14,527 bases of DNA from Clostridiales bacterium (GCA_021199135.1 JAJQIQ010000135.1:1-14527); one strand, 5' to 3'. Counted from the stretch's first letter, positions 1-8,145 are shown. Notes: generated by a model not told the origin, from the sequence alone. Program-made: numbers and translations.

Positions 1-2518
1 CGACGTCCACGCGCCGACTTTCCGCCACAAGATGTACGATGCGTACAAGGGGACGCGAAAGCCGATGGATCCGGAGTTGCGCGAGCAGGTGCCGCTGATG
101 AAGGAGATGCTCCACGCGATGGGGTTTAAAACCGTCGAGCTGGAGGGCTACGAGGCGGACGACGTGCTGGGGACCTTGGCGGCCCGGGGCGAGAGGGAGG
201 GGATGGAGGTCTCCGTGGTCTCTGGCGACCGCGACCTGCTTCAGCTCGCGACGGAGCACGTCAGGATCCGCATCCCGAAGACTAAGATGGGCGGAACGAC
301 GATCGAGGATTACTATGCGGACGACGTGAAGGCGCGCTATCAGGTCACGCCGACCGAGTTCATAGACGTGAAGGCCCTGATGGGCGATACCGCGGACAAC
401 ATCCCGGGCGTGCCGGGAATCGGCGAGAAGACCGCGACGGCGCTCATTGTGCAGTACAAAAACATCGAGGAGGTCCACGCGCATGCCGACGAGGTGAAGC
501 CTCCCCGGGCTTCAAAAAACATCGTCGAGTTCTGGGAGCAGGCTCTGCTCTCGAAGGAGCTTGCGACGATAGATGTGGACGTGCCGCTCGAGTATGATTT
601 TTCTGACGCCGCGATCGAATCAGCGGAGTCGCTCTATACGCCGGAGGCCTACGCGCTCTGCAAGCGGCTCGAGTTCAAGAATTTCCTCGCGCGGTTTAAT
701 ATTGATGACCGGAAAAAAGACGACGGGTCGTTTGAAAAATATTTCACGCTCGTCGAGAAAATCGACGAGGCGGAAAAAATCTGGGAACGCGCAAAAAATC
801 TCCCCGTCGGATTTTATGCGGCGATAAATGACGGAGGAGGCCTGTTTTCGCTCTCGGTCACCTTTTCAGAGAATGACACATATTTATTTATCGTAAACAA
901 TGAAATCTCGGAGGAATTTTTATTTGAAAAATTATTGGATTCAAGTGAAAGAAACCTCTCCACCAGGGATTTGAAGAAGACGCTTTCCGTCCTCCCGATA
1001 AAGGCCGAGCCGGGAGATGGCGGGGAGTGGGAAAATTACCTGCGCCGGAGGGCAAGGTTTTTTGACACGGCAGTCGCGGCGTACCTTTTGAACCCGATAA
1101 AGGGGGATTACCCCTGCGAGGACATCGCGAGGGACTGCCTCGGGATCGACATCCCGTCGCGCCAGGAACTCCTCGGAAAGCAAACGATTGTTCAGGAGTA
1201 TATGGCGGACAGGGATAAGGCGCTCCGCCTCGCCTGCCTCGAAAGCTATGTGGCGTGGAAATCGGCTCCCGTGCTCGAGGAAAAATTAAAGAACCAGGGG
1301 ATGTATTCCCTTTTTACGGACATGGAGATGCCGCTCGTCTTCGTCCTCTCCGACATGGAGAAGGAGGGGATCAGGATGGACGGCGACGCCCTCACCGAGT
1401 ATGGCCAGAAGCTCTCCGTGTCGATCGCCGAGCTCGAGAAAAAAATTTATGCGCAGGCGGGAGAGGAATTCAACATAAATTCCCCGAAGCAGCTCGGCGT
1501 GATTCTCTTTGAGAAGATGCATCTGCCGAACGGGAAAAAGACGAAGACCGGCTACTCGACGGCGGCCGACGTGCTCGAAAAGCTCGCCCCGGACCACCCA
1601 ATCGTCGCGGACATACTCGAGTACCGGCAGCTTACGAAACTGAAATCTACTTATGCGGACGGGCTCGTCGGCTGCGTGGCGGCGGACGGGAAGATCCACA
1701 CTACGTTCAACCAGACGATAACGGCGACCGGCCGGCTCAGCAGCACCGACCCGAACTTGCAGAACATCCCGATCCGCATAGAGCTCGGGAAGCTCATCAG
1801 GAAAGTCTTTCACGCCGGGGAGGGCAATGTCTTCGTGGACTCCGACTACTCGCAGATTGAATTGCGCCTGCTCGCGCATATGTCTGGCGACGAGAATTTG
1901 ATCCAGGCGTTCAGGGAGGGGAAAGACATCCACCGCAGCACGGCCTCGCTCGTGTTCAACACGCCTTTTGACGAGGTCACTCCCTTGCAGAGGCGAAACG
2001 CCAAGGCGGTAAATTTCGGGATCGTCTACGGGATAAGCGCATTCGGGCTCGCACAGGACATTGGAATAGGGCGAGCGACGGCGCAGAAATTCATCGACGA
2101 TTATTTCAGGACATACCCGAAAATAAAATCTTTTCTCGACGGGGCTGTTGCGTCTGCGAAGGAAAAAGGTTATACTAAGACGTTGTACGGGAGGATTAGG
2201 CCGGTGCCCGAGCTTGCATCGAGCAATTTCATGCAGCGGCAGTTCGGCGAGCGCGTGGCGATGAACGCGCCCATCCAAGGGACGGCGGCGGACATCATAA
2301 AGATCGCGATGATCCGCGTTCACGACAGGCTTATCCGCGAGGGATACAAATCGCGGCTCATCCTTCAGGTGCACGACGAGCTCCTCGTCGAGGCGGCTGA
2401 GGATGAAAAGGACAAAGTGATCGCCCTCCTCGAGGAGGAGATGAGCGGCGCGGCGGAGCTTAGCGTGGAGCTCTCCGTCGGGACCGAGACGGGGTACAAC
2501 TGGTATGACGCACACTGA
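1..2518 (+). CDS. polA: DNA polymerase I, 5'-truncated by window edge
   Basis: Family A DNA polymerase, which fills gaps and removes primers during replication and repair. The frame is open from base 2, so the start lies upstream and roughly 50-60 N-terminal residues are missing by family comparison. The 5'-nuclease domain comes first: EADDVLG near 155-175, SGDRDLLQL near 218-245, and MGDTADNIPGVPGIGEKT near 378-435 (metal site plus helix-hairpin-helix). The 3'-5' exonuclease region (about 770-1260) is degenerate: the DxE motif reads AAIND, and the second and third acidic motifs are also lost, so proofreading is probably absent. The polymerase domain is intact, with motif A DYSQIELR (from 1844), motif B RRNAKAVNFGIVYG (about 1990-2035) and motif C QVHDELLVE (about 2365-2391). 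The exonuclease region uses visibly more AT-rich codons than the rest. The gene ends one base before the preferred coaE start. Confidence 0.97.
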   Translation, partial: DVHAPTFRHKMYDAYKGTRKPMDPELREQVPLMKEMLHAMGFKTVELEGYEADDVLGTLAARGEREGMEVSVVSGDRDLLQLATEHVRIRIPKTKMGGTTIEDYYADDVKARYQVTPTEFIDVKALMGDTADNIPGVPGIGEKTATALIVQYKNIEEVHAHADEVKPPRASKNIVEFWEQALLSKELATIDVDVPLEYDFSDAAIESAESLYTPEAYALCKRLEFKNFLARFNIDDRKKDDGSFEKYFTLVEKIDEAEKIWERAKNLPVGFYAAINDGGGLFSLSVTFSENDTYLFIVNNEISEEFLFEKLLDSSERNLSTRDLKKTLSVLPIKAEPGDGGEWENYLRRRARFFDTAVAAYLLNPIKGDYPCEDIARDCLGIDIPSRQELLGKQTIVQEYMADRDKALRLACLESYVAWKSAPVLEEKLKNQGMYSLFTDMEMPLVFVLSDMEKEGIRMDGDALTEYGQKLSVSIAELEKKIYAQAGEEFNINSPKQLGVILFEKMHLPNGKKTKTGYSTAADVLEKLAPDHPIVADILEYRQLTKLKSTYADGLVGCVAADGKIHTTFNQTITATGRLSSTDPNLQNIPIRIELGKLIRKVFHAGEGNVFVDSDYSQIELRLLAHMSGDENLIQAFREGKDIHRSTASLVFNTPFDEVTPLQRRNAKAVNFGIVYGISAFGLAQDIGIGRATAQKFIDDYFRTYPKIKSFLDGAVASAKEKGYTKTLYGRIRPVPELASSNFMQRQFGERVAMNAPIQGTAADIIKIAMIRVHDRLIREGYKSRLILQVHDELLVEAAEDEKDKVIALLEEEMSGAAELSVELSVGTETGYNWYDAH

Positions 2519-2519
2519 C

Positions 2520-3134
2520 ATGATCTTCATCGGGATAACGGGCGGGGTCGGCGCGGGAAAATCCGAAATCCTTGCGCACCTCGCAGAAATGGACGGCGCA
2601 AAGGTCGTGCTCGCCGACGAGATCGCGCATGAACTGATGGAGCCCGGGAAGGGCTGTTACGAAAAAATAATTGCTGAATTTCCAGGTGATGACATATTAA
2701 AAAATCCCGCCGACAAGGAGAGCGGATTTGACAATAAAAAGCTCGCGGAGGCGATATTTTCGGATGAAAGAAAGCGGGAAAAAATAAACGGGATCGTCCA
2801 CCCCGCCGTAAAAGAACACATAAAAAATGAGGCGAAACGGGCGCGTGAGGGCGGAGATATAAAGCTGCTCGTCCTTGAGGCGGCATTGCTCATCGAAGAA
2901 AAATATGATGAAATCTGCGACGAAATCTGGTATATTTATGCGGACGCAGGAATCCGCAGGCAGAGGCTCAAATCCTCGCGGGGCTATTCTGATGAAAAGA
3001 TTGACGGTATTTTTGCAAGCCAGCTGACGGATGAAGAGTACATAAAGGCATGCGACGTGACAATTGACAACAATGGCGCGATTGAGGAGACGTTGAAACA
3101 GATAGACAAGTGCATTGAGGAGAGGATCAGATGA
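2520..3134 (+). CDS. coaE: Dephospho-CoA kinase
   Basis: Phosphorylates the 3' hydroxyl of dephospho-CoA with ATP, the last step of coenzyme A synthesis in the cytosol. The P-loop GGVGAGKS sits at residues 8-15 from this start, as usual in CoaE. Further family marks are DEIAHELMEPG, the VHP segment in the CoA-binding part, EAALLIEE (lid and acidic region) and the RRQRL basic patch. Length of about 204 residues is normal. An in-frame ATG at 2505 overlaps polA by 14 bases and would add five residues. I prefer 2520 because it gives the family's usual short lead before the P-loop, but neither start has a strong Shine-Dalgarno, and translation probably depends on ribosomes finishing polA. The 3' end overlaps the next gene as ATGA. 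polA next to coaE is a common arrangement in Firmicutes. Confidence 0.93.
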   Translation: MIFIGITGGVGAGKSEILAHLAEMDGAKVVLADEIAHELMEPGKGCYEKIIAEFPGDDILKNPADKESGFDNKKLAEAIFSDERKREKINGIVHPAVKEHIKNEAKRAREGGDIKLLVLEAALLIEEKYDEICDEIWYIYADAGIRRQRLKSSRGYSDEKIDGIFASQLTDEEYIKACDVTIDNNGAIEETLKQIDKCIEERIR

Positions 3135-5410
3135 ATAACGTATTTGGTTTGGACATCGGGACACGCAACGTGGTCGGGACCGTGGGTTACCTCACGGAGG
3201 AGGACAAATTTATTGTCGTTGCGCAGTACATGAAGCAGCACGAGACGCGCTCGATGCTCGACGGGCAGATCCACGACATCGGGAAGGTGGCGCACACGAT
3301 TGCCGCAGTCAAGGCGGAGCTCGAGTCGCAGACGGGCGAGAAGCTCGAGGAGGTTTGCATCGCAGCCGCGGGCCGGGTGCTTCGGACCGTGACGACGCAC
3401 GTCGAGTACGAGTATGCGGAGGAGACCGTCGTATCAGGCGAGGACATCCACACGCTAGACCTTCTGGGGGTCGAGGCTGCGCAGGACATATTAAAAGAAA
3501 AAAACGACACGAAATATCATTTTTACTGCGTCGGATATTCCGTCGTCAAATATTACCTGAACGATGAACTCTACATAAGCATAGAGGGCCATAAGGCGAA
3601 TAAAATAGGCGAGGACATAATCGTTACGTTTCTCCCGGAGGACGTCGTGGACGGGCTCTATGCGGCGGTCGGGCTGGCGGGGCTGACGGTTGCGAACATG
3701 ACCCTCGAGCCAATCGCCGCGATAAACGTAGCGATCCCCGAAAATTACAGGATGTTGAACCTCGCGCTCGTCGACGTGGGCGCGGGGACATCCGATATTT
3801 CCATCACGAAGGAGGGCAGCATAATCGCCTACGGGATGATCCCATATGCGGGGGACGAGCTGACGGAGGTCATCGTCCAGCACTATCTCGTCGATTTTTC
3901 CACGGCGGAGGAGATAAAGCTCCAGTCCACGGAGAAGGATGAGGTCACCTACGAGGACATCATGAACATCTCGCACACGATCCCGTCGAAGGACGTCTGG
4001 GATCTCGTGGCGCCAGTTGTCGACAAGATCACCTCCGAGGTCGCCGACGGCATTTTAAAGTTAAACGGCGACAATCCCGTGAGCGCCTGCTTCGTCGTCG
4101 GCGGAGGCGGGAAAATCCACGGATTTACGGACATGCTCGCGGAGTATCTCGACCTGCCGGAGGAGCGCGTCGCGCTGCGCGGGGAGGAGGTTCTCAAGGA
4201 AGTGACGTTCATGCAGGAGGACATAAAAAAAGACCCGCTCCTCGTCACGCCCATCGGAATTTGCTTAAATTATTATGAGCAAAAAAATAATTTCATCATG
4301 GTGCGCTTCAACGGCGAGAGGCTCAAACTTTACGACAACAACCGCCTAACGATAGTCGATGCGGCACTTCAGGCGGGGTTCCCGAACGACCAGCTCTTCC
4401 CGAGGCGCGGGATGCCGATAAACTTCACGGTAAACGGCACGGCGAGGATGGTGCGCGGCGAGGCGGGGGAGCCCGCGATCGTCACGATGAACGGGAAACC
4501 CGCGAACATCAACACGCCGCTCGAACCGAATTGCGAGATCACGATCGAGCCGTCCACGGTGGGCGATGCGGCGGTGTATACGATCGCCCAGCTCGACGAG
4601 TACAACCAGTCGGAGATCACGTTCATAATAAACGGCAGGAGGGTGAGGTGCCCGAAGTTCGTCGAGGTGAACGGCGAGCTTGAGCCCCCGTCATACGAGA
4701 TCAAGGACGGCGATGCCATAGACTTGAGGAATTATTTCACGGTCGAGCAGATCATCTCGTTCATGGACGTCGAGGTGGACATGGACAGGGACATCCTCGT
4801 GAACAACCGCCCAGCGGAGCTCGACACCATGGTCTACGAGAATTTTTCGATCGAGTGGACGACGCTCTCGTTCGGGGTGGCGGCGATAGAGGATGAGGAC
4901 CTATCTCCTGCGACGGATACAGAGATGACGGAACCTGAGCAGAAAATGCCATCAGCCGAAGATTTTGGGGTGGAGGACAATGATGCGGGCATTGAATCGG
5001 CTGCCGGAACGGAGATAAATTCGCAGGCTGCAAATTTTGGGCCTGAAGAAAATGGTTTTGGCGACGAGGCGGTTAGTACCGTAGAACTGGAGTTAGACGG
5101 CACTGACACCGCGATGCCGGAGACGGTAGCAGACACTGTTTTTGCGGAACAGAGCGCACCGCAGCCCGCACCGATGCCAGAACCTGCGCCTCCCCTGACG
5201 AGGACATGCACGGTCCTCGTAAACAATGAGCGCGTCGAGCTCACCGGCAAGGAGAGCTACATTTTCGTCGACATATTCGACCATATTTCCTTCGACTTAA
5301 GCGCTGGCGGAGGCAGGGGAATCGTCACTCTGATAAACGGAGGCAATGCGGAGTTCTCGCAGAAATTGAATGATGGCGACCGCATAGAACTTTACTGGAA
5401 AGAGATTTGA
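3131..5410 (+). CDS. Large FtsA-like actin-fold ATPase
   Basis: A 759-residue protein whose first ~380 residues are an FtsA/PilM-type actin fold. The phosphate-1 motif GLDIGTRNVVG is at 6-16. An SHS2-like 1C region at about 40-130 resembles that of FtsA. The phosphate-2 motif VDVGAGTSDIS starts near residue 214, and the adenosine motif VVGGGG is at 322-327. Canonical FtsA is about 420 residues and ends in a membrane-binding amphipathic helix. Here that is replaced by ~380 extra residues with recurring NG or NN turns followed by a strand (near N454, N501, N514, N558, N698, N736), which look like beta-grasp modules. An acidic, Ala/Pro-rich low-complexity linker at about 590-687 precedes the last module. 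No transmembrane segment is visible. The ATGA overlap with coaE and a good GAGGAG site at about 3117-3125 indicate coupled expression. Partner and function are unknown. A role in division or envelope assembly is inference from the fold. Confidence 0.85.
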   Translation: MNNVFGLDIGTRNVVGTVGYLTEEDKFIVVAQYMKQHETRSMLDGQIHDIGKVAHTIAAVKAELESQTGEKLEEVCIAAAGRVLRTVTTHVEYEYAEETVVSGEDIHTLDLLGVEAAQDILKEKNDTKYHFYCVGYSVVKYYLNDELYISIEGHKANKIGEDIIVTFLPEDVVDGLYAAVGLAGLTVANMTLEPIAAINVAIPENYRMLNLALVDVGAGTSDISITKEGSIIAYGMIPYAGDELTEVIVQHYLVDFSTAEEIKLQSTEKDEVTYEDIMNISHTIPSKDVWDLVAPVVDKITSEVADGILKLNGDNPVSACFVVGGGGKIHGFTDMLAEYLDLPEERVALRGEEVLKEVTFMQEDIKKDPLLVTPIGICLNYYEQKNNFIMVRFNGERLKLYDNNRLTIVDAALQAGFPNDQLFPRRGMPINFTVNGTARMVRGEAGEPAIVTMNGKPANINTPLEPNCEITIEPSTVGDAAVYTIAQLDEYNQSEITFIINGRRVRCPKFVEVNGELEPPSYEIKDGDAIDLRNYFTVEQIISFMDVEVDMDRDILVNNRPAELDTMVYENFSIEWTTLSFGVAAIEDEDLSPATDTEMTEPEQKMPSAEDFGVEDNDAGIESAAGTEINSQAANFGPEENGFGDEAVSTVELELDGTDTAMPETVADTVFAEQSAPQPAPMPEPAPPLTRTCTVLVNNERVELTGKESYIFVDIFDHISFDLSAGGGRGIVTLINGGNAEFSQKLNDGDRIELYWKEI

Positions 5411-5411
5411 A

Positions 5412-6215
5412 ATGTTAGAATTATGCAGCATTGCGAGCGGGAGCAGCGGAAACTGCACATATGTCGGGACGGACACGCACCACATATTGGTTGACGCGGG
5501 GCTCAGCGGCAAAAAAATCGAGAGCGGATTAAACTCGCTCGACCTGCAGAGCAGCGAGATGGAGGGCATCCTCATCACGCATGAGCACATGGATCACATT
5601 GCGGGGCTCGGGGTCATGTCGAGGCGTTACGGGATCCCGATGTACGCGACGCCTGGGACGATCGAGGCGATCTATTCAGTGCCGACTGTCGGCAATATCG
5701 ACAGGTCGCTCTTTCACGAGATAAGCCCCGGAGAGAGGTTTTCAATCGGGGACATCGACATCCTGCCGGTGCCGGTGTCGCACGATGCGGCGGAGCCGGT
5801 AGCCTACCGCTTCGGGAGCGGGGGACACAGCGCGGCGGTGCTGACGGACCTCGGGACTTACGACGATGAGATCGTCTCGCAGTTTCAGGGGCTCGACATT
5901 TTAATCCTCGAGTCGAACCACGACGTGAACATGCTCGAGACCGGGATTTACCCCTATGCGCTTAAGCAGCGGATCTTGAGCGACCGCGGGCACCTCTCGA
6001 ACGAGATGAGCGGGCAGCTCCTCTGCGAGCTCCTGCACGACGGTTTCGGCGCGGTCATGCTCGGACACCTGAGCAAGGAGAACAATTACGAGGCGCTTGC
6101 CTACGAGGCGGTGAGGCTCGAGGTCACGATGGGCGACAACCCGTACAGCGCGGAGGATTTCCCGATGTACGTCGCAAAGCGCGACGCGGTGTCGCCGGTG
6201 CTCAGGGCGGGGTGA
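5412..6215 (+). CDS. MBL-fold metallo-hydrolase, YycJ/WalJ-like
   Basis: A 267-residue soluble metallo-beta-lactamase-fold hydrolase. The metal motif HEHMDH is at residues 57-62, with further ligand candidates H124 (VSHD), D146 (LTDLG) and the ESNHD segment at 167-171. GHLSN at 193-197 is typical of the YycJ/WalJ branch. That branch is thought to act on DNA or nucleotide phosphodiester substrates, with 5'-3' exonuclease activity reported for some members. The substrate here cannot be read from sequence. The start lies one base after the stop of the FtsA-like gene, so the two are almost surely co-translated. It does not sit beside walRK genes here, so the walJ name is withheld. An association with DNA repair alongside polA is only a contextual guess. 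Confidence 0.88.
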   Translation: MLELCSIASGSSGNCTYVGTDTHHILVDAGLSGKKIESGLNSLDLQSSEMEGILITHEHMDHIAGLGVMSRRYGIPMYATPGTIEAIYSVPTVGNIDRSLFHEISPGERFSIGDIDILPVPVSHDAAEPVAYRFGSGGHSAAVLTDLGTYDDEIVSQFQGLDILILESNHDVNMLETGIYPYALKQRILSDRGHLSNEMSGQLLCELLHDGFGAVMLGHLSKENNYEALAYEAVRLEVTMGDNPYSAEDFPMYVAKRDAVSPVLRAG

Positions 6216-6223
6216 AGCAAAAA

Positions 6224-6237
6224 ATTTATTAATAAAT
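6224..6237. promoter_or_regulatory. Perfect AT-only palindrome between genes
   Basis: Fourteen bases, all A or T, read the same on both strands (ATTTATTAATAAAT). They lie in the 39-base gap between the MBL gene and the ACT-domain gene, just before the GAGGAG ribosome site at 6241-6246. The spot could be an operator or part of a weak internal promoter for the ACT-UPF0210 pair. An AT-only palindrome of this length can also arise by chance in a short AT-rich spacer. No convincing -35 box is visible upstream. Confidence 0.3.
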
Positions 6238-6254
6238 CACGAGGAGAAAATGCA

Positions 6255-6527
6255 ATGGACAAAGTGATAATCACGGTGGTCGGAAAGGATGCGGTCGGCA
6301 TAATCGCGAAGGTCTGCACCTACCTCTCGGAGGTGGGCGTGAACGTGCTCGACATCTCGCAGACCATCGTCTCCGGGTATTTCAACATGATGATGATCGC
6401 GGATTTCGGGAAGACGAGCAAATCATTCTCGGAGGTTTCCACAGACCTTGATGCGCTGGGCGAGCAGATCGGCGTCGCGGTGAAGTGCCAGAAGGAAGAA
6501 ATCTTTGAGAGGATGCACAGGCTGTAA
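6255..6527 (+). CDS. UPF0237 ACT-domain protein
   Basis: A 90-residue protein made of essentially one ACT domain. The opening DKVIITVVGKDAVGIIAKV is the classic first strand and ligand-binding turn (GKDAVGI), followed by LSEVGVNVLDISQTI and a second beta-alpha-beta unit up to about residue 80. Such domains usually bind small molecules, often amino acids, as dimers, and relatives resemble the GcvR-type regulator. No catalytic or DNA-binding part is present. A GAGGAG site at 6241-6246 sits eight bases before the ATG. The next gene is a UPF0210 protein, and this pairing recurs in Firmicutes and some archaea, so the two probably work together. The ligand is unknown. Confidence 0.9.
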   Translation: MDKVIITVVGKDAVGIIAKVCTYLSEVGVNVLDISQTIVSGYFNMMMIADFGKTSKSFSEVSTDLDALGEQIGVAVKCQKEEIFERMHRL

Positions 6528-6583
6528 AATATCGGAACCTATGGTATTTCTTGCTGACGTAAAGGAAAATTTGGGAGCGGCTC

Positions 6584-7948
6584 ATGATAAATATCGGTGA
6601 AGTAATAGAGACAAACGACATGGTAGAGAAGGAAAACCTCGACGTGCGCACGATAACCCTCGGGATCAGCCTTCTGGACTGCATAGACTCGGACCTCGGC
6701 GAGATGAGGAAAAAAATATTCAACAAGATAACGTCGCTGGCGAGGAACCTCGTCACGGTCGGGCAGGACATCGAGAGAAATTACTGCATCCCGATCGTCA
6801 ACAAGCGCATCTCCGTGACGCCGATCGCGCTCGTCGGGGCGGCGGCCTGCCACAGGCCGGAGGATTTCGTCGAGATCGCAAGGACGCTCGACGAGGCGGC
6901 GTCGCAGGTCGGGGTCAACTTCATCGGAGGCTACTCCGCGCTCGTCTCAAAGGGGATGACGGCGGCGGACGAGAACCTGATCCGCTCGATTCCGGAGGCA
7001 CTCTCGGAGACAAACCTCGTGTGCAGCTCGGTAAACGTGGGCTCGACGCGGACCGGGATAGACATGGACGCGGTGCGGCTCATGGGCCAGATGGTCAAAA
7101 AGACCGCGGAGCGGACGGCAGACAGCGGCTCGCTCGGCTGCGCGAAGCTCGTGGTTTTCTGCAACGCGCCGGATGACAACCCATTCATGGCGGGGGCGTT
7201 TCACGGCGTGACGGAGGCGGATGCGATAATAAACGTCGGGGTCAGTGGCCCAGGCGTGGTCAAGACCGCCCTCGAGAAGGTGCGCGGGGAGAGCTTCGAG
7301 GTGCTCTGCGAGACGATAAAGAAGACCGCTTTCAAGGTGACGCGCGTCGGGCAGCTCGTCGCCAAGGAGGCGTCGAGGAAGCTCGGTGTGCCGTTCGGGA
7401 TAATAGACCTCTCGCTCGCTCCCACGCCCGCGGTCGGGGATTCCGTCGCGGACATACTCTGCGAGATAGGGCTCGAGAGGGCGGGTGCGCCAGGGACGAC
7501 GGCGGCGCTCGCGCTTCTAAACGACCAAGTCAAAAAGGGCGGCATCATGGCATCCTCCTACGTCGGGGGGCTGAGCGGTGCGTTCATACCAGTCAGCGAG
7601 GATCAGGGGATGATTGACGCGGTGACGGACGGCGCACTCACGCTCGAAAAGCTCGAGGCGATGACCTGCGTATGTTCGGTCGGGCTTGACATGATAGCGA
7701 TCCCGGGAGACACCAGTGCGGCGACGATCTCGGGGATAATCGCGGACGAGATGGCAATCGGGATGATAAACCAGAAGACGACGGCGGTGCGCCTCATCCC
7801 CGCCATCGGAAAAGGAGTCGGAGATACCGTGGAGTTCGGCGGGCTGCTCGGGCACGCGCCCATCATGCCGGTCAACCGTTTCTCCTGCGAGGACTTCATC
7901 GGTCGGACGGGAAGGATACCGGCACCAGTGCATTCTTTTAAAAACTAA
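6584..7948 (+). CDS. UPF0210 (so-called PFL family) protein
   Basis: A 454-residue member of UPF0210 at the normal family length, starting with the family-typical NIGEV...[19 protein letters not shown]. Conserved-looking stretches include the AACHRPEDF segment, [12 protein letters not shown] near residues 115-126, [14 protein letters not shown] and [17 protein letters not shown]. The family is often called PFL-like because of structural resemblance to pyruvate formate-lyase. I see no glycyl-radical motif of the RVxGY type near the C terminus, so radical catalysis is not supported. GGGAG at 6573-6577 is a suitable ribosome site six bases before the ATG. The gene follows the ACT-domain gene by 56 bases and closes the polA transcription unit. 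Its biochemical role is unknown. The ACT protein may sense its substrate or product. Confidence 0.92.
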   Translation: MINIGEVIETNDMVEKENLDVRTITLGISLLDCIDSDLGEMRKKIFNKITSLARNLVTVGQDIERNYCIPIVNKRISVTPIALVGAAACHRPEDFVEIARTLDEAASQVGVNFIGGYSALVSKGMTAADENLIRSIPEALSETNLVCSSVNVGSTRTGIDMDAVRLMGQMVKKTAERTADSGSLGCAKLVVFCNAPDDNPFMAGAFHGVTEADAIINVGVSGPGVVKTALEKVRGESFEVLCETIKKTAFKVTRVGQLVAKEASRKLGVPFGIIDLSLAPTPAVGDSVADILCEIGLERAGAPGTTAALALLNDQVKKGGIMASSYVGGLSGAFIPVSEDQGMIDAVTDGALTLEKLEAMTCVCSVGLDMIAIPGDTSAATISGIIADEMAIGMINQKTTAVRLIPAIGKGVGDTVEFGGLLGHAPIMPVNRFSCEDFIGRTGRIPAPVHSFKN

Positions 7949-7972
7949 ATTTAGATTTAATTTTTTAGAAAA

Positions 7973-7988
7973 CACGGAGCAATCCGTG
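7973..7988. other. Small GCAA-loop hairpin after UPF0210 gene
   Basis: CACGGA and TCCGTG form a six-base-pair perfect stem around a GCAA loop (GNRA type). On the plus strand it is preceded, not followed, by T-rich sequence (7955-7966), so it is not a standard terminator for the upstream gene. Read on the minus strand it is followed by TTTTCT, which would fit a weak reverse terminator, although no minus-strand gene is evident. A weak AT-only stem (7946-7959) followed by six T (7961-7966) overlaps the UPF0210 stop and may be the actual end signal. Confidence 0.35.
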
Positions 7989-8017
7989 GTGTCGTTCGGA
8001 AGTCGTTCAAAAGTAAA

Positions 8018-8046
8018 TTGACACGGTTGTGCATTTATGTTATTAT
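8018..8046 (+). promoter_or_regulatory. Sigma-A promoter for tRNA-Pro and purO
   Basis: TTGACA at 8018-8023, a 17-base spacer and TATTAT at 8041-8046 form a near-perfect housekeeping promoter. It is the clearest promoter in the window. Transcription would begin near 8053, about 18 bases before the tRNA. With no terminator seen after the tRNA, it probably also drives the purO-type gene and the transformylase gene. Confidence 0.88.
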
Positions 8047-8051
8047 AACCC

Positions 8052-8067
8052 TGTCCGACGTTGGACA
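8052..8067 (+). other. Leader stem-loop just before tRNA-Pro
   Basis: TGTCC (8052-8056) pairs with GGACA (8063-8067) around GACGTT, giving five base pairs that can extend by an A-T and a G-T pair. It would form the very 5' end of the tRNA precursor and end three bases before the mature tRNA. It could help RNase P processing or simply cap the leader. The stem is short and its function is inferred. Confidence 0.3.
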
Positions 8068-8070
8068 TCA

Positions 8071-8145
8071 CGGGGTATGGCTCAGTTTGGTCAGAGCGCA
8101 CGGCTGGGGGCCGTGAGGTCGCAGGTTCGAATCCTGTTACCCCGA
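8071..8145 (+). tRNA. tRNA-Pro (anticodon GGG)
   Basis: A complete cloverleaf of 75 bases up to the discriminator. The acceptor CGGGGTA pairs fully with TACCCCG, including the C1-G72 pair typical of proline tRNAs. The D stem is GCTC/GAGC (8080-8083 with 8094-8097). The anticodon stem CACGG/CCGTG encloses loop CTGGGGG, with anticodon GGG at 8106-8108, so it reads CCC and CCU. The variable loop is AGGTC, and the T arm is GCAGG-TTCGAAT-CCTGT with one closing G-T pair. The discriminator is A at 8145. The next bases are CGC, so CCA is not encoded and must be added enzymatically. The only gene downstream, 37 bases on, is the purO-type gene, with no terminator between them. Confidence 0.97.

Noticed and set aside
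1286..2530. Minus-strand 414-codon open frame opposite polA
   Set aside because: It lies wholly antisense to the conserved polymerase domain, has no recognizable motif, and is explained by the GC-rich codon pattern of polA.
6584..7948. Glycyl-radical enzyme call for the PFL family protein
   Set aside because: No RVxGY-type glycine loop occurs near the C terminus and no activating radical SAM enzyme lies beside it. The nearby radical SAM genes are clearly HydE and HydG.
7949..8070. Purine riboswitch or PurR-type operator before the purO unit
   Set aside because: The start site predicted from the promoter leaves only about 18 bases before the tRNA, too short for a riboswitch, and I see no inverted-repeat operator matching a PurR box.
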